Origin: Dimorphilus gyrociliatus
Taxonomy: Eukaryota; Annelida; Polychaeta; Dinophilidae
Direction of reading: 5' to 3'
Length of the DNA: 64,000 nucleotides
Assembly (NCBI GenBank): GCA_904063045.1
Contig: CAJFCJ010000015.1
Location: forward strand, 372,001 to 436,000
The notes below the pieces were generated by a model that ran no database searches, was not told the DNA's origin, and worked only from the letters and a program-made list of their open reading frames with translations. Position 1 is the stretch's first letter; every line of letters begins with the position of its first letter. This document shows positions 36,101 to 47,700 of the stretch, one piece after another. A program made the position numbers and the translations under genes.

Positions 36101-39100
36101 ACTAAAAACAGTCATAGGTTGCGACTGTTAAAACCAAGTTTGACGCTCATTTAAATAAAAAAAATGCCGAATCAACATCTTTATTCAACTCTAGAAAGGA
36201 TTTGTTAAGGTTGTTTGCAGATAAAGTGATTCTCTACATGCTCAATTTTAAATTTCCTGAATGATCTTCAAATAAACTACATTACTTTGTACTAGTTTTC
36301 CATCCTCTCTGTCCTTACTCTTGTTATATCTTAAAAACAATTGGTTACGTTTAGTTGGCTCCTTTATAAATGGATATATATTTTAAAAAAGAAACTAGTT
36401 CGTAACAAGCTAATAAACTTAATATTTTAATATTTAATAACTTTTACGAACAAAGTTAAGATTAAAAGATAGTTAATGAGCCAATTTAGACCCTGGAAAT
36501 ACAAATTTCATGAGAATCTTTACTATTTCTATCGTTCTTTAAAGGGTAAATTATTAATCTTAAAACTTACTAAAAAGTAATTATGAATTTTACTGAAATG
36601 ATATTTTAAACTAAATTAATAATGTCTTTATACTTAAATATATCAGAAAACATAAGTAATATATATATATATACAGTATATATATATAAATTTATATATA
36701 TACTCTCCTGTATATCTATATACACATATTAATGATAAAGAAAATGGTTGGGGTTCCTACTCTTATTAATAAATACCATATTTATTGCCCTAGATAAACT
36801 AGTCAAGTTAATGAAATCGTTTAATAGCAATTTTTTTATCAATTTTTCCACTGTTTTCAACTCAACTTCATATTCTCTCTCTCTCTTTCTCTCTTTCTCT
36901 CTCTCTCTTTTTGATACCCTATTCCCTCTTTCCCAACTGAAATTAACTTTGCAATAAGTTCCAAATGTCTCCTAGGTGTTTTGATAGATATTTTATTAAA
37001 AACCTACATTTTTCTCTGAAAGCTTTAGAGTATTTTGTCATTTTTTTTATTTCTTGATTTTCTTTATCCTTTGCTTCGAGTATTAAATAGTTTCCTTTTA
37101 CCAATCAAAACTGTCGGTTTTATGTCGGAACGCCTAAAAAAGATTAACTGGCTCCTTAGAGCGTTTCTTCTGCACAAAATGCAAATAGATCACCTTTTTA
37201 CAGTTAAAAGAACAATCATTCTTTTTGTTCATTTGAGAGGGGACAGAAGGATGTTTGAGTGAATTCTTCTATAGGCTTAATTATTAGAGATTGACTAAAG
37301 AGACGCTTTTTTATCATAAATGTACAGTTAAGAGGTTTTGCAGCTCGGTAAATTTATATACGCTATACATATCAATTGTCATATATGTATAGTTATTATC
37401 CTGATCTCGTTTTAGTACACGAAATGGGGAACAATAAGAGATATACTGTTATACTGGCCGGAATGGCTAATTATGTTCGCCCTACTGGCTCTCCATCTTT
37501 GTTTAACATTTTTATTGAATGTACCCGGCTGTCCAAAGTGAGTACATGACTTTTCTTCAAAAAAAATAAAGCAATTATATTTTCTTTCCTCCTACCTTTC
37601 AAATTTTTCTCAGAGGATACCTGGGACCTGGAGGATTACACGAAAACTCGAGTTATTGGAATTGTACTGGCGGAGCTGCAGGTTATATAGATAGAAAGCT
37701 GCTTGGCGATAATCATATTTATCAGAGTCCTACAGCGAAAGTAATTTATATAGACGGCGATCTATACTGTAAATCTTTATACCGCAATATATTCCTACAG
37801 GAATTGTACAAGACGACCGTTCCGTACGATCCGGAAGGTATTTTAGGCACGTTCACGTCGATATTTATGTGCTTTCTCGGATTACAGGTTTAATCCTTCT
37901 TCTAGTGTTGTAACAATATGACAATTGTATTCTTTAGTCACTCTACTATTCTCTTTTTTTGTACACTTTATCCCCTTTTTCTTATCTTAACAGGCCGGAA
38001 AAATACTCTTACACTACACGGGCAGGGTGCACAGGATTTCTAGATGGTTGATATGGGCTGTGATCACGGTATGCATTTCTTTTTACATGGTCCAACGCCT
38101 CCTTACTCGAGCCGTGTCTAGTTCAAAGATGGCGTTAATCCGCTTATATTTTGCGTTACTAGTATTGTTTTTATACTTTTTTTTACGCAAATCTATACAA
38201 CAATTTTCTATTTTTCTTCCCTTCCTCTTTCCGTCTTCAAAAAATTCATCAATTTTTTCTAATGATTTTGTCAATAGGGTAATTAGAAAATCTCATTATC
38301 GTCGATAACACTCTCTTCACCCAACTATTTTAACTTATTTAGCCAATCATAAACATTGCGTACCCTTGTTACAGTCTGATTTATTCAAGTGTAATAAGTA
38401 TGTAAATAGTTGCAAGATGCATGAAATATTCCTGTTAGTAACCCGGATTCAATCGAATTAAGTTAATATCAGGACAAAATTCGCCTACTACGTTTTGGGT
38501 CATATAAACTCTATGAATATAGAATGCAATTATATTAGCCTTCCCGATTTTCCTCCAACTAATTTATAAGCAATTTTCATGTCGTACCTCTCTTTAAAAA
38601 TGGCAGTATAAAAATTAATTGGGTAACTCCCTTTTGCTATCATTTCACGGCATTATCACAAAGAATAGCCCTTAATTTCTCTTGGAATTTACGAAAAGGA
38701 GAAGAGAAATGCCTACTCGTATCAATACATACCTTCCATATTGCGTATGGAAGTTTATCAGCTTTAAGGATTAAAGCTTATGCCTCATTTTTGCAATACT
38801 TTCTCTATAACTCATAATAATCGACAAGATTATGCCGCAAGAAAAAATTTCAGATAACAAACATATACTTAATATATTTATAAACATATATTGACTAATA
38901 TATACAGTATATATATATATATAGTGCAATCAGCACGTATAGTAAAATTACGTGTCTATTTCTGGTTCACATGGCCAGTAGAAGAGTGGCAAAAGAAGCG
39001 AAATTAGTTTTACAATATTATAGGCTTTTAACGTAAATTTGCTAGAAATATCTAATCGTTAGTCAAGGGAAGAGGAACAGAATGATTGGTAAATTTTTAG

Positions 39101-39732
39101 ACGTTGATAGATTATCTAATCGAAAAGGTCTTTTCAATTTCATGAGTCTTCATACGAATTGTCTAAATAGTTTTTTAATAAACAATATTTTCATCGTTTA
39201 TTCAATGATTTTATATTTTTTTCCATAGGGAATAATTGGAGGAGGATTGTGCGGTTTCAAGCAATTTGGCGGTGTTATACCTTTGAATAAGAATCTATGG
39301 TCCCTGTCTTTTATTCTCTCGCTGTCCTCCATGGCATACATTCTTTTGATTTTGTTCTATGTTCTTATAGACATTAGTCGCATCTGGTCAGGATCACCGT
39401 TTATTTACCCTGGTAAGCGTCTCTTGTTTAAACAAACTAAACTCTCAACCTAACCACCCACACTATCTCTTTCCTTCCTCCTCTTTACTATTTTCCCCTT
39501 TTTGCTTTATATTTCGTTTCTCTTTTCTATTCTAATGTCAAAATCAATTCGGACAGGAATGAATTCGATAGCCGTCTACGTCTGCCATTCTGTGTTTTCT
39601 AGGTACTTTCCGGTTAGTTGGCAAGTTCCTAACAACCATACAGCACGGATGGCAATGTCAGTTTATGGCTCAGCACTATGGACTATTTTTGCTTATTTTT
39701 TATACTATAAAAAGATTTTCATTAAAATATGA
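30172..39732 (+). CDS. HGSNAT: Heparan-alpha-glucosaminide N-acetyltransferase
   Basis: A lysosomal multipass membrane enzyme that moves acetyl groups from cytosolic acetyl-CoA to the terminal glucosamine of heparan sulfate. Exons: 30172-30226, 30293-30513, 30610-30722, 30785-30891, 31726-31795, 31929-31992, 32085-32167, then one of 32950-33057 or 33100-33207, then 33772-33917, 34023-34138, 37416-37537, 37614-37740, 37801-37887, 37994-38068, 39229-39412, 39557-39732. Phases agree and give 617 residues (human about 635-663). The start at 30172 gives a signal peptide ([15 protein letters not shown]). Family signatures: [84 protein letters not shown]. The catalytic His (about residue 259) is present in both versions of the alternative exon. 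Confidence 0.93.
32168..32949 (+). other. HGSNAT intron before the duplicated exon pair
   Basis: 782-base intron with no coding sequence. It contains a CACGTGAT box (32325-32332) and a poly(A) run near 32490. Any sequences that choose between exon versions A and B might lie here or in the following intron (33208-33771). Confidence 0.4.
32950..33057 (+). CDS. HGSNAT: HGSNAT alternative exon, version A (carries the catalytic His)
   Basis: 108 bases, phase 2 at both ends, with acceptor TAAACAG and donor TG|GTGAGA. It encodes part of a transmembrane helix and the loop with the active-site His: [35 protein letters not shown]. It differs from version B at 7 of 36 residues, mostly in the luminal-loop segment just around the His (K, H, Y, L, R and K in A against N, K, F, F, D and I in B). 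Confidence 0.85.
33100..33207 (+). CDS. HGSNAT: HGSNAT alternative exon, version B (carries the catalytic His)
   Basis: 108 bases, phase 2 at both ends, with acceptor TTATCCAG and donor TG|GTAGAG, starting only 42 bases after version A ends. It encodes [35 protein letters not shown], which is closer to the human sequence in the loop (Phe and a charged residue before the His). The short intron between the copies and the shared phases fit mutually exclusive splicing. Many synonymous differences show that both copies have been kept as protein for a long time. Confidence 0.85.
34139..37415 (+). other. 3.3-kb intron of HGSNAT
   Basis: The largest intron of the gene, very AT-rich, from a phase-0 GTAACT donor to a TTTTAG acceptor. 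It contains a TATACAGTATA motif within a TATATAAATTTATATA palindrome (36662-36706) and a CT microsatellite (36874-36909). No nested gene is seen. Confidence 0.55.
36874..36909. repeat. Imperfect (CT)n microsatellite
   Basis: A CT run interrupted by CTTT units in the large HGSNAT intron. Confidence 0.88.
38069..39228 (+). other. 1.2-kb intron of HGSNAT
   Basis: A phase-0 intron from GTATGC to CCATAG. It holds a TATACAGTATA motif (38901-38911) followed by a TA run. The open frame continuing from the upstream exon to 38308 is read-through, not an exon. Confidence 0.5.
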
Positions 39733-41850
39733 TCGTATATATGTATTAATACATATCAAGTAATTGATTATCGTTACTCCCTTGGAAGCTGTTGTATAGC
39801 CAAAAATTGTATATAAAATAACTTTGACGTCATAACAAAAAACACGTGTTTGCAGTATTCACCCTGTTTTCGTTCGATTGCCTATCGTTCCATAAAAACA
39901 CGAGGATTCCAAAACATTCCATAAGATAATTTGTTGAATGACAGCTTTGATATAAACACTTTCTATGCAAAGAATACATTGCCGAGTTGACCTTGCTCAA
40001 TATGGGGGATTATCCCCAGTGATAATCTTACAGGTTGCTCTTTAATTCTTTTAGATAAATAAGTTGGAAAAAACATTTGCAGTAGAGTTTAAACAGTATC
40101 TTTCTTTTATCTATTCAAATATCACTATTACAGCTTTAATAAAAAAACCTATCAAACAAGATCATCGATGTAAATATCACCGGCCATCACCTAATTATGA
40201 GTCTATTGACAAATTTACTAATACCACGTGACCTTACAACTCTGTTTTTTTTTCTTTTACGCCCACTCTGTTTTTTTCAATTTCATACTATAAAAAGACT
40301 AATGACTACAAAGAGATCAATTGGGGATTCGGAAAGTGTCGAAATGCTAAGTTTCTAAGTTAACGAAGGGTGGTAAGGGGAGGGAGTGAAGAAAAACACT
40401 TTTCTTAAGTATTAAATCCTTAGGCCTATTCCTTACTATTTAAAAACTGAAATAAACTTTAAAATCGTATCCCTAGAGATGAAATAAAAAACTGGATCAA
40501 TTATAGAATTGTAGTGCAATTATATATTGCATCATGACAAACGTTCTTCGACATTGCAAAACTCGGGATGTCTTCAAGCGTAAAAAAAAATTTATTGGTA
40601 CTCTTCCCTTTTTTACCATCCATTATCCTTTTTTTTTCATTTATTTTATCTCTGACCAAAGCCAACTAGAATAAGAGTTACTTTTTAATAGGAAATGTCA
40701 CATAGTCCTTTCTTCACTGTCCTATCATGAACTAAACAAGTTTAACACTGTTTACAAATCAGGCTGGGAAAGCACAAAATGATGGAAGGTTTAGCATCCT
40801 TCCACTCTTTTATAATTTAAGAGCGACAGGAAGAGAGCAAGAGTGGGTACCGAAGGGTCAGGAAAAGGAAGAAATTTCATCAGAAATGGGGGATGTAATT
40901 TTCAACAATTCAATGACTAAATACATAGCCTAAGAGGAAAAATCGTGGCAACGGCAAAAAATCGAACAGCCAATATTCACCACTGCTAGATCACATTAAC
41001 GTTTAATGCTCGACGAAAATCCTTCGATCTGTACCGGCCTATAATCCTTTACTGAGCTTTTTCTATCACATCAGCGCCCTTGACCGAAAAAGTATAATTA
41101 TACAACGCTCGTTATATACGCAATATATCGTATAATTAGAGCCGCGTTTTCGGTATCCGGCAATCAAAAAAAATTCCCTCTCGTTCACGGTTTTAATGAG
41201 AAAACGGTTCAAAGGATTACGGAAGAAATTTCTAACAGCTCCTTCAACTGCAACAAAGCTCCTTGTAAAAATAAATCATAACAAATATGTCTCATATAAG
41301 TGAGCATCTTAAAGCAATTAATTCATCTATATATCATATATAGGGCATAATGTCGAATACAGTCTATATTATATATTTTGGATGCGAGAATAGTAAAAAG
41401 ATGGAGTGAAGGAAAAGAGAGAGTGAGTGAGTGAGCGTATTTATCTATACATTATTACTTATAAAAAAGTATTTCTAAATATAGGTATTGGCATTGATAT
41501 GGATATAAAGGCTAACAGTTTCCTTTTAAGCTCATCTTTCCCTTTCTTTCTACCTGTCTGACTGCATTTTTTTTAACCAAAAGTATTTGGCCCCATAGGA
41601 ATTGATAGTATGGTCTTAATAGTACGCAAATTACCTACTCTTCTATCTAAATCTACACCACATTTTAGCAGAATCTCTATTAGGTAACGTGATTTTTCGA
41701 CTCTAAGAAATGTAACGCTATGGCTACATAAAAGAATTGAATAACCCCCTATTCATCTTGGCCTGAACTCAGGAATACTGTAGTAAATTAAGTTACTTGT
41801 CTAGCCGATTGGAAATTTATGCGTCGCTCCGCTTTATCATTTCATACAAT

Positions 41851-41893
<43 letters not shown>

Positions 41894-43120
41894 TGTATAT
41901 ATTCTGTATTTCTATATATTAAGAAAAAGACAAATTGATGGTTAGTCAGTCATATACACTAGCCGAAAATGAAAAAGAGGATCGCTGCATCTTGACTTTA
42001 GTCATGAACTGTAAATATGGATCTATGAGAATTCCTTGCTTATTTCTATTTATGTATTTGCCAACGTAAAGCAAATATAAGAATTTTATTAATTAAATGA
42101 ATTCATATTTTTTATCATTATTGCTAATTTTAAAGACGAAAAAGTTGACAAGATAATATTGATAATGTATCAGTGATAATGATAATAATTTAAAAAGATA
42201 GGCATTTTTTTTATTATAATCTATAACTATAAATGACAAACATCAAAATTTAATATTATACGTAGAGATAAACAACATAAAGAAAGGGTTAAGGGGAAGA
42301 CGCAGACAGAAAAAGGGAGATAGTCAGTCAGCTTGATGGAAAGATGGAAAAAAACGGAGAAAAGAGACTGAGAGAGAGATAGGGAGAAGAGAATGAAGGT
42401 TGGGGGCAAGAACAAAGCTACTTAAGACTTATGTACATCTCCGCATGTTTCCTATCGTTTTTCAGCTCGCCCTCCCAACGAGAAAAAGTCGCTTTATTCC
42501 GAAATTTATACTATGGACTATGTGTAATAGATCTGTTGGATATAGAGTAAAAAGTTGGACAGCCAGTCAAATTAACACTATTCATACGATCTATTTATAG
42601 ATTTTTTCAAAGACTTGTTTGTTTAGAGAGGTAATAAGTATAAATGTAAAAAATATTGACAAGAATATAACTTTATGAACCTTCATTTGGATTACTATAT
42701 TGCTATACATATGCGCTTATAAATGGGAATGACTAAATCTTGTGAAGAACAATATCGAAAGAAAATATTAAGTTGCTTATTCTTCTGCGTGATTTGGCTC
42801 AGTATTGTGCTTATGGACGCATCAAATTTTACGCTCTGGTATAATTTGAATAACAAAGTGTCGCATGAGTTGTTTTCTTGTTCACATAGTATTCGATGGA
42901 ATATCTAAAGCGTCGAATAGAAATAATAGGCCTATGAAAAAACGGCGTTTTTATTGTGCGTAAAAATTGATTTGATCGACCGATAAGTGGCAACATATTG
43001 TGCAAAAATTCTCATTTAGCTAATTAAAAATTTTTCATTGGTTGAAGTCAATTTGTATATTTTGTAAAATTTTTTAGTTCATTAATTAAAAAACAAGTTT
43101 CCGTTGTTGAAAGAGGAATT
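39733..43120. other. Intergenic region between HGSNAT and the carbonic-anhydrase-related gene
   Basis: No gene supported. It contains a CACGTGAC box (40225-40232), a GAGT repeat (about 41420-41437), a TA microsatellite ending in TATACTGTATA (41854-41899), and TAGGCCTA at 40421 and 42927. Short frames at 42400-42600 and 42723-42908 start with hydrophobic or basic stretches but have no recognisable domain. Confidence 0.45.
41854..41899. repeat. (TA)n microsatellite ending in TATACTGTATA
   Basis: About 19 TA units followed directly by TATACTGTATA (41889-41899). Confidence 0.92.
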
Positions 43121-45225
43121 ATGAAATTGTATTCGTTTTTAACAATAGTAGGCATTTTTATCCGATTAAACGGTAAGGAAAACGAAATTGAGCAATTATA
43201 AACATTAATAATATTAAATAAAATCTATCTTATAATCTTCCATATAGCTTATCAATTTAATTATAAAAAGGAAGGTTCGTATTAATTATCCGCTGTTTCT
43301 TTTTCCTTTATTTCTTTCCCTCAATCTATCATTCTCGTTTGGCCTCTCTCTCTCTCTCTCTCTTTTTCGTCCCTCATTCTATCTCTTTTCTTTCCCTTCT
43401 TGTATATGTATTCGATTTTCCTTTGTTTTACGTTAAAATGAAGTTTGTCTTATGCCTGTTTAAAGAATATTATACGGTATATTCTCTATATGTTTATAAA
43501 TCTTTAATGTTATGGATTTTCCTTTTTTCCCCTTTCCGCTATTCTATTTGTATATTCCATTCAAATTAAAAGTTATCCCTTTATTAATACATATTTATAT
43601 GTTTTTATTAAAAATAAAACAGGATCCGATTGGAAAGGAACCTGTGCGAATGGTGAGAAGCAATCACCAATAAATATTAAAGAGGAGGAAGCTTTTAATC
43701 TTCAAACTCCTCCTTTAAAATTTCACAATATTAAAAAGTACTTGAAGGGTTCAAGATTGATTAATAATGGAAAAACTGGTTAGTAAAAATAATATTAATA
43801 GCAGATTAATTACTATTTTGAAATTAGAACAATGCTGGCTCAGTATCAAATTTTTTATTCAACTTGATAAAATAGAATTAGTGAGATAAAAACGAAACGT
43901 GTCATTCATTGAACTCTTTTGTTACCTTATGTTCGCTTGATTAGTCATGTATAAATAATAAATATGGCGTCTCTCTTTCAAAAAAAAAAAATCGCCATTA
44001 GGAATAGAAAAAAATTTTTTAAGTAAAGTGACAGAGGTTAAATGCTTTTTCACCGCTTACTTCCGGCTTTTGGTTAAGCGTTTTAAGAGGCGTCTAATAC
44101 GAATGCAGTATATAACATATAAATCCGTTCGATATATGTTTATATTATTTAGATATAATCTAAAAGAAGAACACGCTATCTTCCTTTTAGTATTCGATTT
44201 CTTGTTCCTTAATTATGAATAATATTGATAATTATTTGTTATTAACTAATTAATTCCATTAATTTTCAGTTCGAATACATAATCAATTAGAATTTTTCCA
44301 TATATCGAATGGTGGTCTTCCTGGAAAATACAGTATTAAATACATTGATTTTCATTGGGGCAAAGGTAAAGGAAGAGGGTCTGAGCATCGTCTTTCCGGA
44401 ATCTCATCCGATATGGAGGTAACAGTTTCATATATTACTTTATAAATACGTATATACCGTACGCTAGAGTACATATCTATATGTATCTTATGCTATAAGT
44501 CTATAATAATATATTGCATATGCCAGTTGATGATATTTTAATGGTAAACATAAAACGCATATATACTATATACACAGTATTTACTGATTGTAATATACTG
44601 CTGTAATATAGCCTATACGGAATTTACTTTAGCTTTTGTACTATATTCTCTTCCTTTGGGGAAACAGATGCAAATTGTTGCTACAAAAATCGGAGGAAAA
44701 GTAAAGGATCTCAATTACTATGCCATCTTCGCCTTCTTATTCGAGGTTTTTTATTATTAACCGAATTGTGTAAACGAATCTAATTATAAATATAGTTATT
44801 TATACATATATATTCTAGGCATTTCCTGGTACCGCTAACGATCTACCTGGAGCGCTGCTCGACGCCTTTAAAAATGTAAAGCAAGTTGGAAAAAGTAGAT
44901 TGATATCGCCTATAACATTTAAATGGTTGATTGGTAAACAATTGGGAGAGTTTTATAGGTATAAAGGTAGTTTAACATCTCCCCCATGCTCTGAGAATGC
45001 TATTTGGACAATATTTAGAAAGAAACGACGTATTTCCCTTTTTATAGTAAGTGTGAATAGTGATTTTTTGCCTTTCATTTAGTTGATTTGTTACTCTAAT
45101 TCTGTTTTATTTTTTAGAAAAAAGTGCTTAATTCTATTCAATTAAAGAAGCACGAAGTTGCCAATTTTAGAAAAATTCAACCCTTGAATGGTAGAAAAGT
45201 CTATAAAAGAGTCAAAAAACGATAA
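43121..45225 (+). CDS. Secreted alpha-carbonic-anhydrase-related protein, probably catalytically inactive
   Basis: Seven exons: 43121-43172, 43248-43274 (a 27-base microexon), 43623-43778, 44270-44418, 44668-44745, 44819-45046 and 45118-45225; all phases agree, giving 265 residues. The signal peptide is MKLYSFLTIVGIFIRLNG. Family signatures: SDWKGTC, QSPINI, LINNG, FHWG, GSEH, YRYKGSLTSPPCSE, NFRKIQPLNGR. In active alpha-CAs three His bind zinc (94, 96 and 119 in human CA II). Here they are Asp105, His107 and Gln130, and His64 of the proton shuttle is Lys. Two of three ligands are therefore lost and CO2 hydration is unlikely. Glu106/His107 and the Thr199 region are kept, so the fold should be intact. 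The tail is strongly basic (VYKRVKKR). Secreted relatives of this kind occur in biomineral matrices and adhesion proteins, but the role here is unknown. Confidence 0.88.
43342..43364. repeat. (CT)n microsatellite in a carbonic-anhydrase-related intron
   Basis: About 11 CT units in the intron after the 27-base microexon. Confidence 0.85.
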
Positions 45226-47409
45226 AAGTATTGCCATCTTATCTATTGTCACCTTATAATAGTAAATATGTTTGTTTTATTAAATGTACACGTTTCCTTT
45301 TGGCATGAAAATATTAATTTTTCAACTTAGATATCCAAAGTTATTCTACTGTGTATAATCCCTTTGTAATGAAATTCTTATTTAAATATCAATATCAAAG
45401 CCAATAATTGACTTGGAATTTTATTCCATATGTGAATCCTCTAATTCCTTATTCGTCCGTTTTTTCCTTCCTCCCACTTTCATTCCTCTTTATATTCTTT
45501 TCTGCTCTTACTCCATTTTTTTTAGTTTCAATCCTTTTTTCTTCGTCTTTTGTTTCTTTATTTTCTTAAAAGGAACTCTGGTCTTTTTTGTCTTTTCTAT
45601 TGAATAAATCATTCCAGTCAATGTATAATCAAATTTACATGAATTTCTCTCTTTGTTTGTTCATCAAAGAGGTAAAAAAAAAAATTTACATATATAAAAA
45701 ATATATTCACAAATAATAAGAGATACAATAATGAATGAATCTTGTTTCTCTTCCGTTAAAAAATACAAAATAAAACTACTGCAAATAAATTATATTTACT
45801 GTAAATTTTTCTAAAAATAAATACTGCTAAAAGTTGTATCGGTTGAGTTGCCGAGAAATTTTTTACCGGATATTGATTGTAGCCGAAAAGAATTTAGTTA
45901 ATGTAAACACGTTGTTGCTGTAGGCGACTGCAATGTGTAGGGTTAGTGAGAGGTTCTTGTATTTCGACTCTAAATTGTTGTTTTCCTATACAGTTTTAAC
46001 CAATTATCTTATACAAATCGAGTGTTTGGCCTACGGTTAAACGTTTGCAACATCCTTCTTCGTTTTTAATTAAAAGTATAAAGTTGTCAGTTATTTCCCT
46101 TCCTGTAATTAATCAGAGTTCCATCTAATGATATCGTATAGGCCTAAGCCCATAATTTTGTACGTACAACTCTAACCTGTTTATTGTTGAGAACACAATA
46201 ATATGTCTCACTTTTCCACTAACGAGTTTTATTCAGCAATTATATATTTCTTGTTTTTCCTAAGATACCTACATTTTCTATTAAGTATTTGTAATTGTAA
46301 ACGTTTTCCCACTTCATTCATACATTTACGTAATAGGCTTAAATTTTTTCCACGTAGTTAGCGTGCTAAAACAAATTATGCTCACCCCCAGCTGGTTAAT
46401 TAGCGTATTGCTACTTTACGCAAAAGATCCTTTTCTCAAACCGTAAATTTTTCTTTTCATATTCTCTATTCTCTGGCCTTTCCCTCCCCCGCCTTTTTTC
46501 GAGTCATTGTTGCTACTACCCTTTCCCTTCTAAATTTCACTCTCATACAACCTCCTCCCCTAAGTATACTCTTCTTTCCTTCTATTCTTTCACTCCTTTT
46601 ATATCTTCATTAATCTTTTGGCTAAGCAACTCAAGTACATTCTGGACTTGAAAGAACAAGATATAGAAATAAAAACTCTTTTACTCCATCCTATCAGGCA
46701 TTACGATTCTTATCGAACGGAATAAATGTAAATTTACATTGCCGATTAACCGTACATTTGATACTTGTATTAAAGCTTTTATATAGATAAATACACACAT
46801 TAAGCTCTAAAGTGTATTATTTAAATAATATACTCAACAGTAGTTTGTACTTAATTAGCAACCTATTAATTGAAGTATTTATTGATTCAATGAAAAAAAG
46901 GTTTTTGAGTATATAGTATATTTTATCTAAATAAATAAACATATATACAGTATATATATATATGATATATCTATATATACACTATATCTTTATGAGTATA
47001 TACAGTATATAATATGTTTCCTTGTTTCATAATTATCAAGTTTATAAAGTCAATCGAAGACTTTAGAAAGTGAAGGTGTTCACGAAGTCTATAGTTAGTG
47101 ACCGACCTAATAATTCGAACTCCAAGAATCTATATTCAATTACGAATTGCAAAAGGACACACTTAATTAATTCGTGAAACCACCACAGAAAATTTATTGC
47201 AGAAAGCGTTTCAATTAAGCAGACAAAAAAGATAAATAGACGCTTTTAATCGCTTTCCGCGCAGACACGGAAATAGAGTAGAAAAAAGGCGCAGCTGAAT
47301 CGATCGTATTAAATCCGCGAAATCATTGCCATTCCATAAGATACACTCTGGGAAGAAATTTGATTAGCAGCGACACCTGGTGAAGAATTTCTTTTAAGGA
47401 ATATCTGAG

Positions 47410-47700
47410 AGACGGTCGCACTATTTGTTTTTGTTAGTTGGATGGATTGACCGTCTTTGCGCATGCGGGGAAGCAGCAGGAAATGTTGCTCTACAAATGG
47501 AATATACTTCACGTGACTGGGCGTCATTAGGCCATGAATACGTGAGAGACGCTGATTTCGAAGCCCGCGTCATTTATCATTCGGCCTATCGGTTGCCAAT
47601 AGCCGAAGCAGGGGCTTGGGAAGAGACGCTTTCATGTCGGGCGTCATCCTTAAGCACGTTTACTCCGTATACAGCCTTGATGCGCCGTAATGAAGTTTGA
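47410..47700 (+). other. GC-richer, CpG-containing island with a 91-codon open frame
   Basis: An island of clearly higher G+C and CpG content than the AT-rich surroundings. It begins with an inverted repeat (AGACGGTC at 47410-47417, GACCGTCT at 47449-47456) and includes a CACGTGAC box (47510-47517). An open frame at 47425-47700 reads through it (ends TPYTALMRRNEV) but has no domain I recognise and no clear start context. It could be a promoter, an unrecognised exon or the remnant of a mobile element. Confidence 0.3.

Noticed and set aside
42723-42908. 61-codon frame with a hydrophobic segment upstream of the carbonic-anhydrase-related gene
   Set aside because: It might encode a small membrane peptide but has no homology I recognise, no promoter evidence, and this length is common by chance in open AT-rich DNA.
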